15,801 nt of DNA from Promethearchaeota archaeon (GTDB lineage: Archaea > Asgardarchaeota > Lokiarchaeia > Sigynarchaeales > SOKP01). Positions 1-6,668 of this stretch are shown piece by piece. A program made the translations under genes and the position numbers. The notes beneath the pieces are model-generated. The model saw nothing but the letters and a program-made list of their open reading frames with translations, ran no database searches and was not told the origin of the DNA. The DNA is taken from assembly GCA_019894735.1 (NCBI GenBank), contig JAGXOB010000046.1:1-15801 (forward strand), read 5' to 3'. Positions within the stretch are counted from its first letter, which is position 1. Every line of letters begins with the position of its first letter.

Positions 1-176
1 CTACATCGACTATTTTAAAAGTTGAAATTACCAAATCGTTTTTACATAAAACAGTGGGTAGAAAACTATTGAAAGTAGTATTTCAAAACGAAGATATGGA
101 AGAAGACGCAGCTGCGTGGTGGGTAACTTATTTAGATAAGTGGATTGAAGAACTCAATAATATCAAAAACCAGTGA
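1..176 (+). CDS. C-terminal end of an unidentified protein (partial)
   Basis: The frame starting at base 3 is open from the window edge to a TGA at 174-176 and gives 57 residues; the start lies outside the window. The visible part is a stretch with alternating hydrophobic residues (TILKVEITKSFLHKTVG, then KLLKVVFQ) followed by an acidic, Trp-rich helix ending EEDAAAWWVTYLDKWIEEL. A beta-strand followed by a long C-terminal helix of this kind would suit the end of an SRPBCC/AHSA1-type fold, but that is only a resemblance and I do not assign a function. Codon use is gene-like and the next gene begins 74 nt downstream on the same strand. Confidence 0.65.
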   Translation, partial: TSTILKVEITKSFLHKTVGRKLLKVVFQNEDMEEDAAAWWVTYLDKWIEELNNIKNQ

Positions 177-249
177 CTTTTTATAGTTTAAAAACGAGAA
201 ATCGCCACTGGGGCCGAATTTATTTAGAAACATTGATTATAAGTTCTCT

Positions 250-420
250 ATGAGTGACGCTAAAGAAAAACCGTATGATCTTCTGATTCCTAATTTTTTC
301 TATCGAAAAAAAGAATGTTATGGTTGTGATTTAAAACGACATAGACTTTTTTTGAAAGAATCTCATAATTTTGTAGAGTTATTCTGTAAAGATTGTAGAA
401 ATAAACTCTTAATAGAATGA
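250..420 (+). CDS. Small Cys4 zinc-finger-like protein (56 aa)
   Basis: ATG at 250 opens a 56-residue frame ending in TGA at 418-420. It contains two CxxC knuckles, C23-x2-C26 (CYGC) and C46-x2-C49 (CKDC), separated by 19 residues, which is the usual layout of a treble-clef or zinc-ribbon site binding one Zn. The remainder is basic (KRHRLFLK between the knuckles), which would fit nucleic-acid or protein binding. The frame is open upstream to 187 but has no ATG there, so 250 is the best start; no clear Shine-Dalgarno sequence precedes it. It is probably real because of the paired knuckles, but the family and role are unknown. It resembles the other small zinc proteins at 2161, 2586 and 8461 only in the knuckles. 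Confidence 0.6.
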   Translation: MSDAKEKPYDLLIPNFFYRKKECYGCDLKRHRLFLKESHNFVELFCKDCRNKLLIE

Positions 421-443
421 TTTAAGCAATCAGATAAATAATT

Positions 444-453
444 AAAAAAAAAA
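444..453 (-). terminator. Poly-U terminator after the HPS-like gene
   Basis: A run of ten A on the plus strand reads as T10 on the minus strand, 22 nt past the stop codon of the HPS-like gene at 476. Archaeal RNA polymerase terminates on U-tracts without a hairpin, so this is a good candidate end for the SPFH-HPS transcript. Confidence 0.55.
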
Positions 454-475
454 GTAATTGAAGATTTTTATTTAA

Positions 476-1147
476 TTACACTTCTTTTAGCATTGAAGGA
501 ATGATGCTCCTAAAATTAATGGTATCAACTAATCCTTCGTTTTCATCCAAAGATTTTACAATATTTACCACAGCAATGTCAGCTCCGTTGAAGTAAGCTT
601 TTCTTACCGAATCTTGGTTCAATCCCCCTGCAACGGAAATTAAAACGCCGTATTTTGAACGTACTTTATTTATATCCTTGTATCTAATAATACTTCGGGG
701 GTTAGCCTCTTCGTCTCTGCCCTTATGTATTACCACAGCTTTTGGTTTATACTTCAAAGGCATTAATTTTTTCAAAGGATTTTCTTGTCCAAGCATATCG
801 ATCATAGACAAAATTCCAAATTGCTCACAGACTTCGTTAAAAAAATCCAGGGTTTCCCCAGGAGCTGTTCCTGCAGCGGTAACTGCATTTACTCCCACAG
901 AGTAGGCTAATTGAACTTCCTCGTTTGCACCATCGGTCACTTTCAAATCAGCAACAACTAAGCCACGCCAAAGCCTTCTGATCAACCTAATCCCTGCAAT
1001 CCCTTCTCGCTTAATGTAAGGCGTGCCAGCCTCAATAATTAAGCGCGGATCGTATGGAATCTGTGGTAGAATCCTAAGAACATCTGCAGCTGAATGATTA
1101 AACGCGATCTGAATGTATCTTTGATTATCCATAAAACTCTTACTCAT
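476..1147 (-). CDS. 3-hexulose-6-phosphate synthase-like protein (OMPDC superfamily)
   Basis: The 223-residue protein is a single (beta/alpha)8 barrel of the OMP decarboxylase suprafamily. Visible hallmarks are I-E39-A-G-T-P-Y-I-K after strand 2, the D67-x-K69-x-x-D72 active-site motif in VADLKVTDG, H141 in VVIHKGRDEE, and the phosphate-gripping VAGGLN loop at 172-177. These match 3-hexulose-6-phosphate synthase, the aldolase joining formaldehyde and ribulose 5-phosphate; in archaea it usually runs in reverse to make pentose phosphates. One departure is that strand 1 ends IQIAFN17 where this family normally has an Asp (IQVALD pattern), so the substrate may differ. A Shine-Dalgarno GAGGGG lies 6 nt before the ATG, inside the 17-nt gap after the SPFH gene, so the two are probably co-transcribed. 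No isomerase (PHI) partner is in the window. Confidence 0.8.
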   Translation of the reverse strand: MSKSFMDNQRYIQIAFNHSAADVLRILPQIPYDPRLIIEAGTPYIKREGIAGIRLIRRLWRGLVVADLKVTDGANEEVQLAYSVGVNAVTAAGTAPGETLDFFNEVCEQFGILSMIDMLGQENPLKKLMPLKYKPKAVVIHKGRDEEANPRSIIRYKDINKVRSKYGVLISVAGGLNQDSVRKAYFNGADIAVVNIVKSLDENEGLVDTINFRSIIPSMLKEV

Positions 1148-1164
1148 TCATGAACCCCCCTCAA

Positions 1165-1941
1165 TTATGTAAACTTCTTAAGAATACTACCGATATCAGA
1201 TGGCATGAAAATTACTATCTTTTCCGAAGGGTCTTGAGAAATGTCTCTTATTGTCTGAAGTGTTCTAAGTTGCATTGCACCAGGTTGAGAAGCCATCATT
1301 GATGCTGCTTCCGATAAATTTTTAGCTGAAGCAAGTTCTCCTTCACTCGCAATAATAGCTGCTCTTTTTTCTCGTTCTGCTTCTGCTTGTTTAGCCATAG
1401 CTCTCTTCATTTCAGCAGGTAATTCTATTTCTTGTATCTTGATGCTTTTAATATCGATACCCCACTCGTTCGTTTCTTGATCAACAAGTTCTCGAATATC
1501 AGAGGCGATTTTATCCCGTTCGGTTAATACACTATCAAGTTCCATATTACCAACAACATCCCTTAAAGCGGCTTGGGTATACTGTCTTACAGCAAAAGCG
1601 TAGTTTTCGATTTTAATAATTGCATCGGACGGCTTTTCGACCTTGAAGTAAACTACAGTATTTGCTAGTACAGGAATATTATCCCTCGTAATTACTTCTT
1701 GCCGTGGAATGTCAGCAGTTACAATTCTCAGATCGACCTTCCTAGACTTTTCAAGAATAGGGAGTACATACACTACACCTGGTCCTATAGTTCGTTTATA
1801 TTTACCGAGTCGGAATATTATTAGCCTTTCATATTCCAATATCACCTTTATCCCCGCAAGTAGGAAACAAGCCAAAAAAATTATGACGACGACTACAACG
1901 GGTAATATTATAAATAACAGATTAAATCCTTGAAATATCAC
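1165..1941 (-). CDS. SPFH/stomatin-like (slipin) membrane protein
   Basis: The 258-residue protein has an N-terminal hydrophobic segment (about 7-31, rich in Val and Ile) followed by an SPFH/Band-7 domain. The domain is recognisable from EYERLIIFRLGKYKR, GPGVVYVLPIL, PRQEVITRDNIPV, VVYFKV and the helical AMAKQAEAEREKRAAIIASEGE segment at 181-202 typical of prokaryotic stomatins. Members form ring-shaped membrane scaffolds. The start is a GTG at 1941, preceded 7 nt upstream by AGAGG; the nearby ATGs at 1943 and 1948 are out of frame. Bacterial and archaeal slipins are commonly paired with an NfeD protease-like gene; none is present here, and the partner is instead the HPS-like enzyme. A TATA-like box sits about 38 nt before the start. 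Confidence 0.88.
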   Translation of the reverse strand: MIFQGFNLLFIILPVVVVVIIFLACFLLAGIKVILEYERLIIFRLGKYKRTIGPGVVYVLPILEKSRKVDLRIVTADIPRQEVITRDNIPVLANTVVYFKVEKPSDAIIKIENYAFAVRQYTQAALRDVVGNMELDSVLTERDKIASDIRELVDQETNEWGIDIKSIKIQEIELPAEMKRAMAKQAEAEREKRAAIIASEGELASAKNLSEAASMMASQPGAMQLRTLQTIRDISQDPSEKIVIFMPSDIGSILKKFT

Positions 1942-1975
1942 ATTTCATCCTCTTTTAAAATTTGTAAAGTTATGG

Positions 1976-1983
1976 TATATATA
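1976..1983 (-). promoter_or_regulatory. TATA-like box of the SPFH-HPS operon
   Basis: TATATATA on the minus strand is centred about 38 nt upstream of the GTG at 1941. That would place transcription start near 1953, just leaving room for the AGAGG Shine-Dalgarno at 1949-1953. No obvious purine-rich BRE precedes it. Confidence 0.45.
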
Positions 1984-2160
1984 GAAAAATGGGATATTTA
2001 AATGTATTTGATGATAAAACCTAATTTAGGGAAGGAATGCTAACTTTTTTATATCTTAGTTTGAATATATTATTTTGCTTAGAAGAAAAACGAGCTTAAG
2101 CATAACTTTTTTAAGTTGAATTTGGTAGTATATCTCAGATAATGAATTTTACTTGAAAAG

Positions 2161-2487
2161 ATGAACATGCTGCTAAATTTGTTCCAGTTCGATATTTTTG
2201 GCTTTATAAGTGGTTTTGTTATCATAGTTTTTGTCATCGCAATTATTTTTTTCATTATCGTCATATTAGTCGTATACAAACTTCTCCATAGTAATGTTGA
2301 TAATATCGAGAAAAAACATGTGAAAGTTACAAATATTCCTGTTGAAAATATCAGCAACAAATCGAAGAATATATCAATGGATAAATTAAGCACAAAAGAA
2401 ATTCTTAGCGCTTGCAAGTATTGCGGTGAAAAAGTGGAAGAAAACGCAACTTTTTGCCCATATTGCGGATCTAATTTGTCTGTCTAA
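2161..2487 (+). CDS. Membrane-anchored zinc-ribbon protein (108 aa)
   Basis: An N-terminal transmembrane helix (about residues 13-40, almost all Ile, Val and Phe) is followed by a polar linker (about 43-84, Lys/Asn/Ser-rich) and a C-terminal zinc ribbon with C85-x2-C88 and C99-x2-C102 (CKYCG and CPYCG). This CxxC-x10-CxxC knuckle pair is the generic 'zinc-ribbon' of many archaeal proteins. The topology places the ribbon on one side of the membrane, probably the cytosol given the Lys-rich linker after the helix. An ATG at 2167 is an alternative start. GTATATC at 2138-2144 could be the TATA element of a leaderless transcript starting at 2161. The partner and role are unknown. Confidence 0.75.
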   Translation: MNMLLNLFQFDIFGFISGFVIIVFVIAIIFFIIVILVVYKLLHSNVDNIEKKHVKVTNIPVENISNKSKNISMDKLSTKEILSACKYCGEKVEENATFCPYCGSNLSV

Positions 2488-2547
2488 GTTAATAGAAGAG
2501 CTTAAATTTCCCCCTTAAATTTTACATTACCTATTATTTGGGATACC

Positions 2548-2555
2548 TTTATATA
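2548..2555 (+). promoter_or_regulatory. TATA box of the 70-aa zinc-ribbon gene
   Basis: TTTATATA, a near-ideal archaeal TATA box, is centred about 34 nt upstream of the ATG at 2586, predicting a start of transcription near 2578 and a leader of under 10 nt. It also shows that a longer frame opened by a TTG at 2538 cannot be the real gene start. Confidence 0.6.
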
Positions 2556-2585
2556 ACTGGAATAGATCTTTTTTTTATATATCTA

Positions 2586-2798
2586 ATGAATCCTTCCAAA
2601 ATGGAAAACAAATTCAATATCTGTCCTAGATGTAAAAGCACCAAAATAATCGATATGGGCGAAACAATTGAATGCCCAGATTGCAGATTAGAATTTGAAA
2701 AAACGGATATTAATACTCTCGAATCTAATCAAATTTTAGCTATTTCAGAAAAGCTCGAATTTGTAAGAAGTATTAAGAATAATCAGAGTAAAAACTAA
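2586..2798 (+). CDS. Small soluble zinc-ribbon protein (70 aa)
   Basis: From the ATG at 2586 the protein has C13-P-R-C16 and C30-P-D-C33 framing a 13-residue turn (KSTKIIDMGETIE). This pattern closely resembles the TFIIB/TFIIS-type zinc ribbon (CPxC-x13-CxxC). The rest is a short acidic then basic helical tail (about 38-70). The frame extends upstream to a TTG at 2538, but a strong TATA box lies inside that extension, so 2586 (or the ATG at 2601) is preferred. A T6 run at 2799-2804 directly after the stop is a likely poly-U terminator. At 70 residues it is far too short to be TFB itself; it may be a stand-alone ribbon adaptor. No function is assigned. Confidence 0.65.
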   Translation: MNPSKMENKFNICPRCKSTKIIDMGETIECPDCRLEFEKTDINTLESNQILAISEKLEFVRSIKNNQSKN

Positions 2799-2804
2799 TT
2801 TTTT
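2799..2804 (+). terminator. T6 tract after the 70-aa zinc-ribbon gene
   Basis: Six T immediately follow the TAA stop, with further T-rich sequence. This is a simple archaeal-type termination signal separating this gene from the ABC exporter operon. Confidence 0.35.
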
Positions 2805-2953
2805 CTAATAAAATATTCTTAGTGGTTAAAGGGTCGGATAGGCATTTTGTACTTATAGATTAAATATAAAAATTCTATTAAGAATGATGTATTTTGTTAT
2901 TTAGAGTTGAAAATTAGAATTTTACAATTTTTAAAAATAATATTTGAAATATT

Positions 2954-4789
2954 ATGACAACTACCAAAAACGCATTAAGCTCTGAGTCTGTGGTAGAATT
3001 CTCCCCAGGTAAAGATCCATATGTAAAATCTAGAAGTAAAGGGGCCACGAGATGGATTTTGGCACATATTTTTCACGGTACGAACCGATTGTTTATAATA
3101 ATAATAATCTTTGCTATTATTATTGCTGCAAACTTATCCTCTATAGTTTATATTATAATAGGTGACGCAATATCGGTATTGTTGAGTGGTATAACGACAT
3201 TATTAGGAAATTATATTCTAATCATACTACTAATTGGAATAGGCGGTCCATTATTAAGAATTTTGAGTCGAATGTTAGTAGAAATTTTAGCACAGAGGAT
3301 AGAAAGAGATGCCCGTAAAGAATTCTTTTCAAACCTATTAGGAAAAAGCCAATCATTTCACGATCGGCAAAAAATAGGAGAACTAATGGTAAGAGTTACA
3401 GATGATGTACGAATGCTGAATTTCTTAATCAGTCCCGCCTTATCGCTAGTTATAGAATCATTCACTTTTTTATTTATTCCTATTATTTATATAATTCTAA
3501 ATTACCCTCTTCAATTAATTATCGAGCCTATTATTTTTTCAATATCGTTTCTGTTCTTGGTAAGATCTTATTCCCGTAACATTGGACCAGTGACTAATGA
3601 ATTAAGAACTAATTTTGGCTTATTGACTGCTACTTTAAGCGAGACATTATCAGGTATCGAAGTAGTAAAAGCAACAGTCCAGGAAGAAAAAGAGATGAAA
3701 AAATATTATACCCATGCGAAAAATTATAAAGACGCGTTTATAGAACGAGGCAAACTTGAAGCAAAGTATTTCCCAATTTTAGTATTAGCATTAATAATAA
3801 CTGCAGGTTTTATGCATTGTATTGTGTTATTCAATTTTGGGTTGATAGATATTGGTCAAATTATTGCGTTCTTAGGAATATTAGGATTACTCCGTTTTCC
3901 TACGAATATTTCTATGTTTGTGTTCTCTATTTTTCGATTAGCTGGATCAAGTGCTGTTAGATTACTTGAATTAATGAATAAAAAAACTGAGATTGACGAA
4001 AATAAGGAAGGCAAAGAAAAAGTATTCAACGGAAATATTATCTTTGAGAATGTCGATTTTATTTACCCTGATAGTAAGACGCCCGTCTTAAGAAATATCT
4101 CGTTTGAAGTAAAACCAGGTCAGACAGTTGCTATAGTTGGAACAACAGGATCTGGTAAAACTACACTTACAAAATTAATATCCCGATTGTACGATGTAAC
4201 TAATGGTCGAATTCTAATTGATGGAAACGACATCCGTGACTATGCGTTACATTCTTTAAGAGATCAAATCTCGTATATTGAACAAGATGTCTTCTTATTT
4301 TCAACAACAATTTTTGATAATATCTCTTTTGGCCGGATAAGTTCATTGGAACAAGTGGTTAATGTAGCTCAACAAGCACAAGCTCACGATTTTATCACAG
4401 AGTTACCTGATGAGTATCAATCTGAGGTAGGAGAAAGAGGTGTTCAGCTTAGTGGAGGTGAACGGCAGAGAATTGCAATAGCTCGAGCATTTTTATCAAA
4501 TCCCCGAATTCTTATATTGGACGACTCAACATCAGCAATAGATTCTAACACAGAAGATAAAATTCAGTTCGCTATAAAAAATATACTAAAAAATAGAACT
4601 ACTTTTTTAATAACTCACAGGTTATCGCAAATAAGATGGGCTGATCTAATTGTAGTTTTAAAAAACGGAGAAATAGCGGCTAAAGGTACCCATGAAGAAC
4701 TTTTAAAAACATCTGCAGAATACCGTAAAATTTTTGTAAAGAAGTTTGATATCGAGGAAGAACAATTACTAAGAGAGGTTAAAGCTTAG
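2954..4789 (+). CDS. ABC exporter half-transporter, subunit with degenerate Walker B Glu
   Basis: The 611-residue protein is a type IV (ABCB-like) half-transporter: a soluble N-terminus (1-45), six predicted TM helices to about residue 330, then the nucleotide-binding domain. Motifs are Walker A GTTGSGKT (396-403), signature LSGGE (499-503), Walker B ILILD523 followed by D524 where the catalytic Glu is expected, and H-loop H555 in ITHRL. The Glu-to-Asp change means this chain's own Walker site probably hydrolyses ATP poorly, as in TM287 or BmrC. Its intact signature serves the partner's site. The next gene starts at the base after the TAG, so the two are translationally coupled. The substrate cannot be told from sequence; multidrug, lipid or peptide export are all possible. 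Confidence 0.9.
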   Translation: MTTTKNALSSESVVEFSPGKDPYVKSRSKGATRWILAHIFHGTNRLFIIIIIFAIIIAANLSSIVYIIIGDAISVLLSGITTLLGNYILIILLIGIGGPLLRILSRMLVEILAQRIERDARKEFFSNLLGKSQSFHDRQKIGELMVRVTDDVRMLNFLISPALSLVIESFTFLFIPIIYIILNYPLQLIIEPIIFSISFLFLVRSYSRNIGPVTNELRTNFGLLTATLSETLSGIEVVKATVQEEKEMKKYYTHAKNYKDAFIERGKLEAKYFPILVLALIITAGFMHCIVLFNFGLIDIGQIIAFLGILGLLRFPTNISMFVFSIFRLAGSSAVRLLELMNKKTEIDENKEGKEKVFNGNIIFENVDFIYPDSKTPVLRNISFEVKPGQTVAIVGTTGSGKTTLTKLISRLYDVTNGRILIDGNDIRDYALHSLRDQISYIEQDVFLFSTTIFDNISFGRISSLEQVVNVAQQAQAHDFITELPDEYQSEVGERGVQLSGGERQRIAIARAFLSNPRILILDDSTSAIDSNTEDKIQFAIKNILKNRTTFLITHRLSQIRWADLIVVLKNGEIAAKGTHEELLKTSAEYRKIFVKKFDIEEEQLLREVKA

Positions 4790-6595
4790 ATGTGGGTAGG
4801 ACTAGAAGCAGAAGAATACGATCGAACATACAGCGACAAAATGTTGCTTAAGCGCATAGTATCGTTTTTTGCTCCATATAGGCGCTTAATGTTTGTGGTT
4901 ATTATTTTCCTCATAATATCCTCACTCACTATGGCTTTTCAACCGATTGTAATCTCTCTGATAATAACAAATTTGGAAACTACTCCAGATGTTCTGTATG
5001 TAATTTCTTTAATTGGTATTATCTTCCTATTTAATATTTCGGGTTGGGTATTTAATTATATAAGACAGTTATATTCAAGCCGAGTTGTGGGAAATGTGGT
5101 ATTAGATATTAGAAAAGCTGCTCATCAATCTGTTGTTAACCACGATTTGTCATTTTTTGATCGTAATCCAATTGGAAAGGTCGTATCAAGAATTAATACG
5201 GACTCGAGAGATTTTGGAGAAACAGTTTCATTAGCAATTGAAGTGATATCATCCCTTGTTGTGCTAATTTTATTAACGATTGTAATGTTTAGCGTAGATG
5301 TTATTTTAACTTTTGTTCTTTTGATATCTTTTCCTTTGTTTTTATTAGCTGCACTTAACTTTCGGAAATTTGCGCGAAAATTGACTCTTCTCGGTCAACG
5401 AGCTTTAGCATCAGTAAATGCATTTACAAAGGAAACATTCTCCGGGATACAAATTACTAAGACTTTTAGAAGAGAGAAAAATGTTTACGAAAATTTCCTG
5501 CAAGTAAATAATCAATCTTATAGAGTTAATTTAAGAAGAGCTTTCTTATTAAATTCGATTTTTCCTACCCTTGGCCTAATTCAGGGAGCTGTTACCACTC
5601 TACTAATTTTTATAGGTAGCAACGCAGTAATAGAAGGGATAGTTGGGGTAGGACAATTAGTTCTTTTTATACAAAGTATAAATCTATTATTTTTCCCTCT
5701 ACTCACCATAGCATCCTTTTGGCCAATGTTTCAAACCGGTATGGCCGCTTCGGAAAGAATCTTTGCTATAATTGATACTCTCCCATTAGTCGTTCAATCT
5801 GATAACATTAAGGCTCCCAAATTAAAAGGAGAAATAGAATTTAAAAATTTAACATTTCAATACGATAAGAATAAATTAGTTTTTGATAAATTCTCACTTA
5901 AAGTTAACCCGGGAGAATCGATCGCACTTGTTGGACATACGGGTGCAGGAAAATCGAGCATTGCTAAATTAATTGCACGTTTTTACGAATTTCAAGGTGG
6001 AGATATATTAGTTGATGGTAAAAGTATAAAAGATTACGATCTTACCGAATATAGAAAGCATATCGGTATTATCCCACAGACTCCGTTCTTATGGGCTGAC
6101 ACTGTTGAAAATAACGTCAAATATGGATCCGAATTTGCAACAAAAGAGGATGTTATAAAAGCTTTAGAAATTAGTGGGGGATCTGAATGGACTAAGAGCT
6201 TACCTGACGGTTTAGAGACAAATGTTAGAGAAAGAGGATCCCTACTTTCAATGGGACAACGTCAACTCGTTGTTTTCGCCCGAGTATTGCTAGAGAATCC
6301 ATCAATCCTTATTTTAGACGAAGCGACCGCTTCAGTGGACCCCTTTACTGAAACTCAAATTCAAGATGCTTTAGAAAAAACTATTAAAGGGCGATCGTCA
6401 ATTATTATTGCCCATCGCTTATGGACCGTAAGAAAAGTTGATAGAATTATTGTTCTAGATCACGGTAAAATTGTTGAAGAAGGAAATCACGAGGAATTAA
6501 TGAAACGTGGAGGAACATACGCTAATCTATATAATACTTATTTCCGGCATCAATCCTTAGAATACATTGAAAAAATGGGCAATGTGAAGAATTAA
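4790..6595 (+). CDS. ABC exporter half-transporter, subunit with consensus Walker B Glu
   Basis: The 601-residue partner half-transporter has a TM domain (about 25-330) with the usual FFDRNPIGKVVSRINTD coupling region (about 123-139). The NBD has Walker A GHTGAGKS (382-389), Walker B ILILD510-E511 with the catalytic Glu, and H-loop H542 in IAHRL. Its signature is degenerate, LSMGQ (486-490), with Met at the position that is Gly in LSGGQ. This change falls on the same composite ATP site as the Asp524 of the upstream subunit, so the pair has one degenerate and one consensus site, the hallmark of asymmetric heterodimeric exporters. The ATG overlaps nothing but touches the preceding TAG; the two form one operon ended by T-tracts at 6632. 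Confidence 0.9.
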   Translation: MWVGLEAEEYDRTYSDKMLLKRIVSFFAPYRRLMFVVIIFLIISSLTMAFQPIVISLIITNLETTPDVLYVISLIGIIFLFNISGWVFNYIRQLYSSRVVGNVVLDIRKAAHQSVVNHDLSFFDRNPIGKVVSRINTDSRDFGETVSLAIEVISSLVVLILLTIVMFSVDVILTFVLLISFPLFLLAALNFRKFARKLTLLGQRALASVNAFTKETFSGIQITKTFRREKNVYENFLQVNNQSYRVNLRRAFLLNSIFPTLGLIQGAVTTLLIFIGSNAVIEGIVGVGQLVLFIQSINLLFFPLLTIASFWPMFQTGMAASERIFAIIDTLPLVVQSDNIKAPKLKGEIEFKNLTFQYDKNKLVFDKFSLKVNPGESIALVGHTGAGKSSIAKLIARFYEFQGGDILVDGKSIKDYDLTEYRKHIGIIPQTPFLWADTVENNVKYGSEFATKEDVIKALEISGGSEWTKSLPDGLETNVRERGSLLSMGQRQLVVFARVLLENPSILILDEATASVDPFTETQIQDALEKTIKGRSSIIIAHRLWTVRKVDRIIVLDHGKIVEEGNHEELMKRGGTYANLYNTYFRHQSLEYIEKMGNVKN

Positions 6596-6631
6596 ATTCA
6601 AAGCTCATCAACAAAATGATGTAAGAATACC

Positions 6632-6644
6632 TTTTTTTTCTTTT
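6632..6644 (+). terminator. Poly-U terminator of the ABC exporter operon
   Basis: T8 (6632-6639), C, then T4 (6641-6644) lies 37 nt after the stop of the second ABC gene. It adjoins the mirror-image A-tracts that terminate the opposing glutamine synthetase gene, so the intergenic region works as a back-to-back terminator. Confidence 0.6.
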
Positions 6645-6647
6645 AGT

Positions 6648-6668
6648 AAAAAAAAGAGAAAAAAAAAA
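6648..6668 (-). terminator. Poly-U terminator of glutamine synthetase
   Basis: On the minus strand two T-runs (T10 then T8, interrupted by CTC) directly follow the TAA stop of the glutamine synthetase gene at 6669. This is a strong archaeal U-tract terminator. Confidence 0.6.

Noticed and set aside
2079..2417. Minus-strand frame of 112 codons across the membrane zinc-ribbon gene
   Set aside because: It is the antisense of the real plus-strand gene at 2161, whose Cys knuckles and TM helix are convincing. The antisense product is low-complexity Phe/Leu/Ser-rich and has no motif.
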